From positions 366,996 to 430,995 of the forward strand of contig NZ_NOWF01000002.1 of the NCBI RefSeq assembly GCF_002245355.1: a stretch of 64,000 bases of DNA, given 5' to 3'. Positions 9,475 through 18,505 of this stretch are shown here, piece after piece. The position numbers were made by a program, and so were the translations under genes. Within the stretch, counting starts at the first letter, position 1; every line of letters begins with the position of its first letter. The DNA comes from Paludifilum halophilum (GTDB lineage: Bacteria; Bacillota; Bacilli; Thermoactinomycetales; DSM-45169). A model generated the notes under the pieces. The model ran no database searches, had not been told where the DNA came from, and saw only the letters and a program-made list of their open reading frames with translations.

Positions 9475-10839
9475 ATGGAAAAGCCGCCAATTGTCCCGCA
9501 GTCCGAGCAGGGGCACAAAGAGAATCTGCTGGAACGAATATTCAAACTCTCGGAACGGAATACGGATGTCAAAACGGAAGTGATCGCCGGTCTCACGTCC
9601 TTCATGGCACTCAGCTATATCGTTCTCGTCATCCCCTTCATTCTTTCCGAGGCAGGCATTCCTCAGGATGCCGCGGTGGCCGCCGTCATCTTCTCCACCG
9701 TTTTCTGTACCCTGATGTTTTCCCTGTGGGCCAATTTTCCCATCACGGTCGGACCCGGAATGGGATTGATCTCTTTTTTCACTTACACGGTCGTGCTGGG
9801 GAAAGGGTTGAGCTGGCAAACCGCCCTCGGTGCTGTATTTATATCCGGGGTCGTCTTTTTTATCCTGACAATCACGGGTATTCGCAGAAAGTTATTCGAT
9901 GTCGTTCCCCCAACCCTCCGTTCGGCCATCGGAGTCGGTATCGGGATCTTTGTCGCCTTTACCGGTTTGAAGAATGCCGGCATTATCATTCCCAGTGAAA
10001 CCACCTATGTCACATTGGGGCCGATGACCGAGCCGGAGTCGATCCTGGGGATGGCGGGTCTGATTCTGGCCTCCATTTTAATGGTGAAAAAAGTGCGGGG
10101 AGCCATGGTGATCAGCATTCTCCTGATAACCGTGTTCGCCATGGGGATCGGAACGACTCCCGCTCCCCAAGGTCTCAACGATATCGTGACTTTGTCCGTC
10201 CCCGACATCTCCGCCACTTTTCTGCAGATGGACCTGCTGGGAGCATTGAAGTACGGTATCATCTCCATTATCTTTTCCTTTACCATTGTGGAACTGTTCG
10301 ACAATCTGGCCACTTTGCTCGGACTCTCCAAGAAAGCGGGTCTGATGGATGAAAAAGGAAAAATCCCCAACCTGAATCAAGCCCTGAAAGCTGATTCGTT
10401 GGGGACCATGGCAAGCGCCTGCTTCGGAGCCACCGCTCTCAACACTTACATCGAAAACGCAACGGGAATCGCCGAAGGCGGACGGACCGGATTGACCGCT
10501 CTGGTCACTTCGGGACTGCTTCTGCTCTGTCTGTTCCTGGTTCCCCTGGTTTCCCTCATTCCTTCCGAGGCGACAGCTCCCGTTCTGATTCTGGTAGGAG
10601 CGCTGATGATGAGTGAGATCCAACACGTTTCCTTCGATGATTTTACAGAAACGGTACCGGCCTTTCTCACCATCATCATGATGCCGTTAACCTTCAGCAT
10701 TGCGGAAGGATTGGCCTTTGGTTTCATCTCCTACACGCTCTTGAAACTGTTGACCGGAAAGGCCAAGGGGATGCACTGGGCCATGTATCCGATCAGCGCC
10801 GCCTTCATCATTAATTTCATCTTTCACGGATCGTTGTAA
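9475..10839 (+). CDS. NCS2-family purine permease (adenine/guanine/hypoxanthine type)
   Basis: A 454-residue membrane protein of the AzgA/PbuG/PbuO branch of NCS2 transporters, importing purine bases by proton symport. The family signature is plain. After a short cytoplasmic N terminus come TDVKTEVIAGLTSFMALSYI, then FPITVGPGMGLISFF. The FSFTIVELFDNLATLLGLS segment and the TALNTYIENATGIAEGGRTG substrate-site segment follow. About a dozen hydrophobic helices fill the chain. AAAGGGGG lies eight bases before ATG 9475. A sigma-A promoter and a hairpin-rich leader precede it, so expression is probably attenuated. Its 3' end overlaps the convergent kinase gene by 23 bases. Its substrate may link it to the purine-degrading operon at 57-64 kb, but that is only inference. 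Confidence 0.93.
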   Translation: MEKPPIVPQSEQGHKENLLERIFKLSERNTDVKTEVIAGLTSFMALSYIVLVIPFILSEAGIPQDAAVAAVIFSTVFCTLMFSLWANFPITVGPGMGLISFFTYTVVLGKGLSWQTALGAVFISGVVFFILTITGIRRKLFDVVPPTLRSAIGVGIGIFVAFTGLKNAGIIIPSETTYVTLGPMTEPESILGMAGLILASILMVKKVRGAMVISILLITVFAMGIGTTPAPQGLNDIVTLSVPDISATFLQMDLLGALKYGIISIIFSFTIVELFDNLATLLGLSKKAGLMDEKGKIPNLNQALKADSLGTMASACFGATALNTYIENATGIAEGGRTGLTALVTSGLLLLCLFLVPLVSLIPSEATAPVLILVGALMMSEIQHVSFDDFTETVPAFLTIIMMPLTFSIAEGLAFGFISYTLLKLLTGKAKGMHWAMYPISAAFIINFIFHGSL

Positions 10840-11818
10840 AATCGAGCCGGACAACCGGGGTTTCGATCTCGATGTCGTGACGGTATTGGCGCAACATCTC
10901 CGCTTCTTCCTCTTTCAAAGCATTCAAATCCATAAACTGGTGAAACAAGCCATAGATCAACATATGGCGCAGACGGAGAAAATCGGGGATATGTCGATAC
11001 CACCACGGATCCAGATCATTTTCCCGCCGGTAGCCGATCATAAAATGGGTGAAAAAGCGGCGCACAAATTCCGCCTTATCCTTATAAGGAACCGTCGGAA
11101 ACCATTGCACATTGTAAATGATGATCGCGATATCGTTCATAAACCAGTTGTACCCGATATCATCGAAATCAAAAGCGGTGATTTGCCCTTCGTGCCAGTG
11201 GAGGTTCCCTTGGTGCAAATCCGTGTGAACCAGGCCATAGGAGTCCCTGCTTTTGGGTAGTTGATGGATGCGTTCCATCAACTGATCCGCCTTTTCAAAC
11301 ACCCGTGTTTGATCCGAGGGAACATATTTCCGCAGGTTTAATTGATCTTCTTCATACCATTCCTGACGCTTATACGCCGGATGGCTCAATCGATACTCCT
11401 TGGTCAGGGCATGCATCCGTCCGACATACTCGCCCCAAGTTTGAAAGAAAGTTTCGTTCCAATCCTCTTCCCCGACGGTTTTACCCGGGGCCTTTTCATA
11501 GGCCACCGCCAAAAAATGGCCTTGATCTGCCGGAATGGATTCAACCAGGTTCCCCTTGGCGGAAGGAACGGCCCGTGAAACACTCAAACCGCGATCGGCC
11601 AGATAATTCAACCATTCCAATTCCCCCATGATATAGTCCGGGTGACGGCGGATCGTATGGGTGATCCTTAAAATGTAGGGGCGGTGATCTTTTTTAAATT
11701 CGTAAACGTAATTTTCCGCGTCTTTCAGGAAATGTACCTGATCTCTGGGAATCCCGTACCTCTCAGCCGTTTCGGTCAAGATTCTCTCGTTGAATAGATC
11801 CCGAATTTCCTGTTTCAA
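10817..11818 (-). CDS. APH/choline-kinase-family small-molecule kinase, probable self-resistance kinase
   Basis: A protein-kinase-like phosphotransferase of about 334 residues. The catalytic loop is LVHTDLHQGNLHWH (HxDxxxxN) and the Mg2+ motif is AFDFDDIGYNW. The N-lobe is KDAENYVYEFKKDHRPYILRITH. The family phosphorylates hydroxyls of aminoglycosides and other small molecules. TTG 11818 has AAGGGTGG seven bases upstream, whereas ATG 11836 has no ribosome site, so I use the TTG. It is the last gene on the strand after a biosynthetic operon that looks amicoumacin-like. Amicoumacin producers carry a kinase of this kind (AmiN; YerI in Bacillus subtilis) that inactivates the drug. I infer self-protection here; a generic kinase unrelated to the cluster remains possible. 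Confidence 0.75.
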   Translation of the reverse strand: MKQEIRDLFNERILTETAERYGIPRDQVHFLKDAENYVYEFKKDHRPYILRITHTIRRHPDYIMGELEWLNYLADRGLSVSRAVPSAKGNLVESIPADQGHFLAVAYEKAPGKTVGEEDWNETFFQTWGEYVGRMHALTKEYRLSHPAYKRQEWYEEDQLNLRKYVPSDQTRVFEKADQLMERIHQLPKSRDSYGLVHTDLHQGNLHWHEGQITAFDFDDIGYNWFMNDIAIIIYNVQWFPTVPYKDKAEFVRRFFTHFMIGYRRENDLDPWWYRHIPDFLRLRHMLIYGLFHQFMDLNALKEEEAEMLRQYRHDIEIETPVVRLDFTTIRER

Positions 11819-11841
11819 TGAAATACCACCCTTCATGTATT

Positions 11842-11871
11842 CGGCAACGGGATGGACGTTTCCCGTTGCCG
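11842..11871. terminator. Perfect 11-bp hairpin between the biosynthetic operon and the kinase gene
   Basis: CGGCAACGGGA (11842-11852), eight loop bases, and TCCCGTTGCCG (11861-11871). It sits just upstream of the kinase ribosome site, with no T-run on either side. It could end or damp transcription from the 42-kb operon upstream, or be an operator. Function is uncertain. Confidence 0.45.
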
Positions 11872-12031
11872 TATTTCGGTTGTTGTTTCCATCCGTCGGT
11901 AAACATTTTATGGTCGATCGATTACTCGAATCATTGGTGAGCGAGCATCCAGTTCACCCTTCCGTTTCATGGTTGGGAAGAATCCTTTCTCCGAATACAT
12001 ACTCTTCGGCGAAAGGATGGCCGAACCCTTT

Positions 12032-15000
12032 TTAATGGAGATGTTCCGACAAGAGCAACGCCATTTGACGGATCGTTTGAGCCCTTTTGACATCCAGATT
12101 TTCCACGGCCAGACCCCGGGACTCCAGTTCCACTTCCAGCTTGATCGCTAATAACGAGTTCCCGCCCAGTTCAAAGAAATTATCGTGGATGCCCACCTGC
12201 TGAAGCTGAAGGATCTCTTTCCAGATTTCGACAAGAACTTCTTCCAGTTCATTGGTGGGGGGATCGATTTCCGAAATCATCGGTGCGGTCTCTCCGCGAA
12301 CCGGCAAAGCAAGTAATTTCTCCGCTGTATTCTTTTCCAAAGGCAAAAGGTAGGGCCGGTGCAGAAGGTGATCCTGAAGCCATACGTCCCAGCGGCGAAT
12401 ATCTGAATCGGCAGGCGCTCCAGCCGCCGGCCCCGAAGTTGACGGAGCGTTTCTTTCCTCCCTCTCCCCACGGCTCACTGTCTCCCGGGCTGTAGCCGAC
12501 AACGGTGTGTCATAGGAGCAAGTGATAAAGTCGATTTTCTCCGGAATCTGTTGTAAAGACAGACGGAAGTCGATATAACCCTGCCCCTCGTCCGTTTTTT
12601 CCCACCGGGTGCGTTCAAGAAATTGACGGAAGGGTTGATTTTTATCCGTAGCGATCCACCGGGCCCGAAGTTCAGTGATCGCCTGTTTTTCGCCATAGTG
12701 GCGCAAACCGGCCAAAACAGCATCTTCGACCCCCTTGCCCAGTACGCGGCAACTCAGCAGGAACGTGTCCATCTGCAGCGTATCCGCCTCCTGCCGGGCG
12801 AAAACCGTACCGACCACTCCGTATTCCCCGAAACGGTCGGCCGCTTCAATGGCCCAACCCTTCGTCTCCGGCGACTCTATCCAACGTTTCACTTCCCTTT
12901 CGTCCCGTCGAATCGAGCTGAGGTTAAACTGATTGGTCCGCTGGGTCATCTGGGCAATGCGCGGCCATTGCTCCGGTTGGATCGGGTACATACTCATTTT
13001 CAAGTCGAGACCCCGCAAAAACTCTTGCAAAGACAGACTTTCCCGCTGTGCTTGTTGCCGGCGTCGATCGGTGAGATATCGTTCGGTACGGTGACGATCC
13101 TCCGATGTCACCCGGAGGCGGTCAAACGCCCAGACATGTCGCAGAAACATCGGAATTTGCACGGGATCCTCCGGCAATTGTAAGCTGAGCACTTCCGGAC
13201 AGCGATGAATCATCTCCAGACATTCCGTCGGATTGTCATCCAGCAGGATAAAACTGTCCAGTCCCAGGTTGAGTTCCTCCGCCAACTCTTGCATATTGGC
13301 CGATTTGGGGTCCCAATTGATCCGCCAGCCGGCCAGATGTTCCTTTTTCAGAACCATCTGCGGGTTCTGTTCAAACACTTCCCAGACATCCGCCTCATTG
13401 TTTTTGCTGCAAAGGACGAGCAACATCCCTTCTCGCTGTTTTTGCAACAGGAATCTTTGCAACTCGAGGAACGGCTGCTCCACTTTGACTCCCAGCGGAC
13501 CCTCTTCACCGACGATGCCCCGCCACAGCGTATGGTCGCAGTCGAGGGCAATCACTTTAAACGGGGCCGGCTTCAAAGAAATGATGTGACGTGCCACCGT
13601 CGTTCCCATCGCTGCATAGAACGAATCCGTAAACGGCAGATGACCCGCCTGATCGGTTCCCGGATGGAAGATATCCGTGATTTGATACAGGTCCTTTAAG
13701 TCCGTCAAGTCAACCACATGGACGTTTTCCTTCTCCTTGAGGATCTCTTTCCACCGCCGGGTCATGAAATCCAGATGTTCCTTCACGGACGGGCTCAGAG
13801 AAAGGTGTGTGGATACAGGAAAGACGGCGACAAAGTAAGGTACGGTTGGATCCTTACGTTCCAGGATATCGACCAGTTCTTTGAAGTTCCGCTCCAGTTT
13901 CCGACATTGTACCTGTTCCTCCGAGGAATCGTCCCGCAACCAATCTTCAAAACGCACCATCAATAGATTGGCCCCCCGGTTCGTGGACAGCAGGCTGGAA
14001 GGGTCCAGCAGCTCCTGGAATACCTGATTGTAGGGAGCGAACCGAACATCGATTTCCCAGCCGAACCGGCGCCCCCACCAAATCAGATGATCCGCCAGCG
14101 GGTCCGCAGTAAAGGTGGAACTGACAGCCAGCGTCAAGGTCTCCCTCTGTTGCGGCGGATCGTCCACTTCCCGCTTGGCCGCCATTTCTTCTTCCTCCTC
14201 CGCCGTCAACAGGGGAATGTCCTTCAATTTTCGCTCCGGATCGTCAACCACTTCCTCGACAAGCTGGAGGAAATGGCGGGCCATCCGCTCCATCGTCCCG
14301 GATCGAAACAGGGATTTGTTGTACTGCAGAACACATTTGAGTTCGCCGGTGACCTCTTTGACCACATCCAGCTTAAAATCGAGCTTGGAAATGCCCTTGG
14401 CGAATTCGTAAGTGTCAAAATCTAAACCATCAACCTCCAGGACCGTATCGGGATCATATTCATTGTGGTAAATCAACATGGTATCAAACAACGGATTTCG
14501 GTTGGCCGGCAACTTGGAACGCAGTTTTTCAACCAACTTGTCATAGGGATAATCTTGATTTTCATACGCTTCGATCAACACTTGGTTGGTCCGGTCCAAA
14601 AACTCTGGGAATGTTCGGTCCGGATCCACCTGCAAGCGAATGGGCAAAAAGTTGGTAAACATCCCGATAATATTCTCAACATCGGCATGGCGTCTACCGG
14701 CGACCAAAGAACCGATGACCAGATCTTCTCGACCGGTATAGCGGCTTAACAACAGTGTATACAGATTGAACATCAGGACGTTCATCGTAAGATTGTGTTG
14801 TTTTCCGATCTCCTCCAGCGTCTCGACCTGTTTTCGGGGGATCGAAAACTTGACCGTCTCACCCAGGAACGTCTGATGATCCTCGCGCTTATAATCGAGA
14901 GGCATGGGAAATGAAGGCGGGTCTCCGGAAAACCGATCCAGCCAATAGGCTTCCTGTCTTTGCATAATCTCCGACTGGAAGAGGCGGCGCTGCCATTCGG

Positions 15001-18000
15001 CATAATCCTTGTACTGGATCCGTAACTCCGGCAGGTCCGCCCCTTTATAAAGCTCCGAAAACTCCCTGATAAATACATTCATCGAAGTGCCGTCAGAGAT
15101 AATGTTGTGCATATCCACCAGCAAGGCGTATTTCTCTTCGGCCATTTGAACGAACATGACACGGATCAGAGGAGCTTTTTGCAAATCGAAGGGCCGGATA
15201 AACCCGCGGATGATCTCATCGAGTTCTTCTTTGTCCGCTTCCATACATTCAATGGAAAAATCAAATGCATCGTGAACGATCTGCACCGGCTCCCCATCGA
15301 TAAAGTCGAAGGAGGTGCGCAGCGATTCATGACGCCGGATCAATCGGCGGAAGGCTTCTTCAAACCGCTTGATGTCCGGACGACCGGTAACGAGCAACAC
15401 CATCGGCATATTGTAGGTGGTGACATCACCGATCTGTTGATGGATGATATAGGTGCGCCGTTGTCCGGAGGAAACCGGATAATACGGCCTTTTCTCCACC
15501 GGTTCGATCTCCAGATAGCTCTTTTCATCCAGTCCTTCGATGTGTTGGGCCAGCGATTGGATCGTTGGATGATTAAAAATATCGGACAAGGTGATTTCCA
15601 CGTTCAGCTCTTTATGGATCTGACTGATCAGGGTCGTCGCTTTCAAAGAATGGCCGCCGATTTCGAAAAAGTGATCCTTCAGTCCGATTCCGCGTATGCC
15701 AAAGAGTTCCTCCCAAATTTCCACCAGCTTCTTCTCCACCGGGTTGGCAGTCACAGCCGGTTCAGCATCCTCGGTAACAGCCGTGGCCGTCTGCTCTGCC
15801 GCCTTTTGCCACTCCACTTGACGGTTCTCATAGGGAGACGAAGAACGTTCCTCAATCCAATAACGCCGGCGATCAAAAGGATAAGTCGGCAAAGATACCC
15901 GTTGACGTTGTTCATCCCCGTAAAACCCGTTCCAGTCGATGGAAACTCCGTTCAGCCACAGGCGGCCGAGCTTAAGCATGAGATGGTAATGATCCGGAAC
16001 ATTTTCCCGCGGATGGCGAACCAGATGGACCACCGCCGAAGTGCCGGCCTGTTCCCCTGTACTCCGCACAAACGTACTCAACGTATTTCCCGGTCCGACT
16101 TCGATAAAGAAGGGATCGACATCATCCATCAATGTATGGAGACCGTCCATAAATCGAACCGGTTCTCGCAGTTGTTTCGCCCAATATCGGGGATCGACCG
16201 CTTCCTCATCGCGGATCCAGGTCCCACTTACATTGGAAATATAGGGGGTTTCGGGGCGGTTCAACTTCAGCTCGGCCACTGCCGCCTCCCATCGATCCAG
16301 AACCGGTTCCATCATCGAAGAATGGAACGCATGGGAGGTATGCAACAGTCGGTATTCCCGTCCTTCTTCAGACAACTGCTGAGCCAATTCCCGAATGGCC
16401 GGATCCGGACCCGACACCACACAGAGGGTAGGAGCATTGACTGCGGCAAGGGAGAGATCCTCATGCAGATAAGGCTTCAGCTCCTCTTCATCCAGGGAGA
16501 CACTGAGCATGGAACCCGCCGGCATCTCCTGCATCAACTTCCCTCGCAGTTTTACCAGTGAAAGGGCATCCTCCAGCGACAGCACGCCTGACAGACAGGC
16601 CGCCACAAATTCTCCGATGCTGTGGCCGATCATCGCTTTCGGCCGGATCCCCCATTGCATCAACATGTTAGCCAGGGCGTATTCAAAGATGAACAAGACC
16701 GGTTGCGCTATATCGGTACGCTGAATGTCGGAAACCGCTTCTCCGGGTTCTTTCGGATAAAGCACCTTTTTCAAATCTTCGCCTGCAACATTTCCCGCCA
16801 TTTCCAGGCAACGATCCACTTCCTGCCGGAAAATCGGTTCCGACCGGTACAGATCCAAGCCCATGCGGACATACTGAGATCCTTGACCGGAAAACATGAA
16901 CACCGCCGGCCGGCGGTCCGTATCGGATACACCGGTTCGTTCCCCTTCGGAATCGACCGAACGCAAGAGATCCAAAGCATGGGGGGTATCTCTGCATACG
17001 ATCATTCGCTTGTGAGGGAAATGCTCGCGTCCCACTTGCAATGTATAAGCAACATCAGCCAGACGGGTATCGGGATGGCTTTCCAGATAATGACGCAGGT
17101 TGTCCGTTGTTTGGGTGAGAGCCGTCGGCGTTTTGGCCGACAGCAATAACAGCTTCCAGTCCCGTTCCTCCGGGGATGAAGCGGCCGTCGGTGACTCTTC
17201 CAGAATGATATGGGCATTGGTACCGCCGATCCCGAATGAGCTGACCCCTGCACGCAAGGGATACGCCTCACTGTGCCAAGGGGTGAGTTCTTGATTGACG
17301 ACAAACGGACTGTTTTCAAAATCAATTTTGGGATTGGGCCTTTGATAATGTAAGGTCGGCGGCAATAATCGGTGTTTCATTGCCAGCACGGTTTTTATGA
17401 AACCGGCAATCCCTGCCGCATTGTTCAAATGGCCGACGTTAGACTTGACGGAACCGATCCGGCAAAACCCGCGCCGATCGGTTTGAAACGCCTCCTTCAA
17501 AGCCTGGATCTCAATCGGATCGCCCAAGGTCGTACCTGTACCATGGGCCTCGATGTAAGAGATACTGTCCGGCTCCACCTCGGCCACATGGATGGCCGAT
17601 CGGACCGCCGCGATCTGCCCCTTGGTACTCGGAGCCGTATAACCGACTTTTCGATTTCCGTCATTGTTGATGGCCGAACCTCTGATCACAGCATCGATAT
17701 GATCCCCGTCCTCCAACGCGTCTTCAAGCGTCTTCAGTGCGACGATGCCGGCCCCATCCCCGAATACGGTTCCGGCGGCATCGGCGTCAAATACACGGCA
17801 GTGGCCGTCGGGGGAATTGATCATTCCCTCCTGGTACAGATAACCCGACTTTTTCGGGAGATTGATCGAGACGCCTCCTGCAAGAGCCATGCTGCATTCG
17901 CCGCTTAACAGGGCCTGTACCGCGAGGTGAATGGCAACGAGAGATGTGGAACACCCCGTCTGTACCGTGAAGCTCGGGCCCTTCAGATTGAGGTTATAGG

Positions 18001-18505
18001 ATACCAATGTGCTGAAATAGTCGCGTAAATTGAGAACCGCAGCCTCCAATGTGTCGGAATCCCCGGATTGATTCTGTTGGAGAGCACGCATGATCCACTG
18101 GGAATTGAAAGCGGCCCCGGCATACAGTCCGATCATCCCTTTATAGGATTGGGGACTGTAACCGGCATCTTCAAGAGCTTCCCAGGTGCATTCATGCAAA
18201 AGGCGAAACTGGGGATCCATCATGATGGCTTCTTGAGGAGTGTAGTCAAAGAACGCCGCATCAAAAGTCTCTACATCCTCGAGCGCTCCCTTAGCTTTGA
18301 CATAGCGGGAATGAGCCAGCCGTTCCTCGCTGATTCCCGCTTCTCTCAGTTCATCGTCGGTGAAGAATGAAATAGACTCCACACCGTTGACCAGATTGTC
18401 CCAGAACTCCGTTACACTTTTGGCGCCCGGAAACCGACCCGACATCCCGATGACCGCGATTTCGGATCCTGTGTATGTCTCCTCGGTTTTTTTCAAAGCC
18501 TTCAC
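12032..18505 (-). CDS. Hybrid PKS-NRPS, KS-AT-ACP-C-FkbH-PCP, last protein of the assembly line
   Basis: 2157 residues. KS about 13-440 (Cys184, His321, His359; TGCSTS instead of TACSTS). AT about 535-830 (GHSIG Ser629, HAFH 725-728, so malonyl type). ACP Ser953. C domain about 1000-1440, in which the HHxxxDG motif reads HNIISDG (1133-1139), with Asn where the catalytic second His belongs. FkbH domain about 1455-2000 with an N-terminal YNQVFQELLDPSSLLS extension, HAD motif DCDHTLW (Asp1655/Asp1657), SKNNEADV and the acyl-carrying Cys1919 in LLSCRVLGKG. Final PCP Ser2117. There is no KR in the PKS module and no thioesterase or reductase at the end. FkbH domains load a glyceryl unit from 1,3-bisphosphoglycerate onto a carrier. 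C-FkbH-PCP units that esterify glycerate are known at the start of vioprolide synthesis; here the unit ends the line. The start overlaps the previous stop as ATGA, so translation is coupled. Confidence 0.93.
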   Translation of the reverse strand: MKALKKTEETYTGSEIAVIGMSGRFPGAKSVTEFWDNLVNGVESISFFTDDELREAGISEERLAHSRYVKAKGALEDVETFDAAFFDYTPQEAIMMDPQFRLLHECTWEALEDAGYSPQSYKGMIGLYAGAAFNSQWIMRALQQNQSGDSDTLEAAVLNLRDYFSTLVSYNLNLKGPSFTVQTGCSTSLVAIHLAVQALLSGECSMALAGGVSINLPKKSGYLYQEGMINSPDGHCRVFDADAAGTVFGDGAGIVALKTLEDALEDGDHIDAVIRGSAINNDGNRKVGYTAPSTKGQIAAVRSAIHVAEVEPDSISYIEAHGTGTTLGDPIEIQALKEAFQTDRRGFCRIGSVKSNVGHLNNAAGIAGFIKTVLAMKHRLLPPTLHYQRPNPKIDFENSPFVVNQELTPWHSEAYPLRAGVSSFGIGGTNAHIILEESPTAASSPEERDWKLLLLSAKTPTALTQTTDNLRHYLESHPDTRLADVAYTLQVGREHFPHKRMIVCRDTPHALDLLRSVDSEGERTGVSDTDRRPAVFMFSGQGSQYVRMGLDLYRSEPIFRQEVDRCLEMAGNVAGEDLKKVLYPKEPGEAVSDIQRTDIAQPVLFIFEYALANMLMQWGIRPKAMIGHSIGEFVAACLSGVLSLEDALSLVKLRGKLMQEMPAGSMLSVSLDEEELKPYLHEDLSLAAVNAPTLCVVSGPDPAIRELAQQLSEEGREYRLLHTSHAFHSSMMEPVLDRWEAAVAELKLNRPETPYISNVSGTWIRDEEAVDPRYWAKQLREPVRFMDGLHTLMDDVDPFFIEVGPGNTLSTFVRSTGEQAGTSAVVHLVRHPRENVPDHYHLMLKLGRLWLNGVSIDWNGFYGDEQRQRVSLPTYPFDRRRYWIEERSSSPYENRQVEWQKAAEQTATAVTEDAEPAVTANPVEKKLVEIWEELFGIRGIGLKDHFFEIGGHSLKATTLISQIHKELNVEITLSDIFNHPTIQSLAQHIEGLDEKSYLEIEPVEKRPYYPVSSGQRRTYIIHQQIGDVTTYNMPMVLLVTGRPDIKRFEEAFRRLIRRHESLRTSFDFIDGEPVQIVHDAFDFSIECMEADKEELDEIIRGFIRPFDLQKAPLIRVMFVQMAEEKYALLVDMHNIISDGTSMNVFIREFSELYKGADLPELRIQYKDYAEWQRRLFQSEIMQRQEAYWLDRFSGDPPSFPMPLDYKREDHQTFLGETVKFSIPRKQVETLEEIGKQHNLTMNVLMFNLYTLLLSRYTGREDLVIGSLVAGRRHADVENIIGMFTNFLPIRLQVDPDRTFPEFLDRTNQVLIEAYENQDYPYDKLVEKLRSKLPANRNPLFDTMLIYHNEYDPDTVLEVDGLDFDTYEFAKGISKLDFKLDVVKEVTGELKCVLQYNKSLFRSGTMERMARHFLQLVEEVVDDPERKLKDIPLLTAEEEEEMAAKREVDDPPQQRETLTLAVSSTFTADPLADHLIWWGRRFGWEIDVRFAPYNQVFQELLDPSSLLSTNRGANLLMVRFEDWLRDDSSEEQVQCRKLERNFKELVDILERKDPTVPYFVAVFPVSTHLSLSPSVKEHLDFMTRRWKEILKEKENVHVVDLTDLKDLYQITDIFHPGTDQAGHLPFTDSFYAAMGTTVARHIISLKPAPFKVIALDCDHTLWRGIVGEEGPLGVKVEQPFLELQRFLLQKQREGMLLVLCSKNNEADVWEVFEQNPQMVLKKEHLAGWRINWDPKSANMQELAEELNLGLDSFILLDDNPTECLEMIHRCPEVLSLQLPEDPVQIPMFLRHVWAFDRLRVTSEDRHRTERYLTDRRRQQAQRESLSLQEFLRGLDLKMSMYPIQPEQWPRIAQMTQRTNQFNLSSIRRDEREVKRWIESPETKGWAIEAADRFGEYGVVGTVFARQEADTLQMDTFLLSCRVLGKGVEDAVLAGLRHYGEKQAITELRARWIATDKNQPFRQFLERTRWEKTDEGQGYIDFRLSLQQIPEKIDFITCSYDTPLSATARETVSRGEREERNAPSTSGPAAGAPADSDIRRWDVWLQDHLLHRPYLLPLEKNTAEKLLALPVRGETAPMISEIDPPTNELEEVLVEIWKEILQLQQVGIHDNFFELGGNSLLAIKLEVELESRGLAVENLDVKRAQTIRQMALLLSEHLH

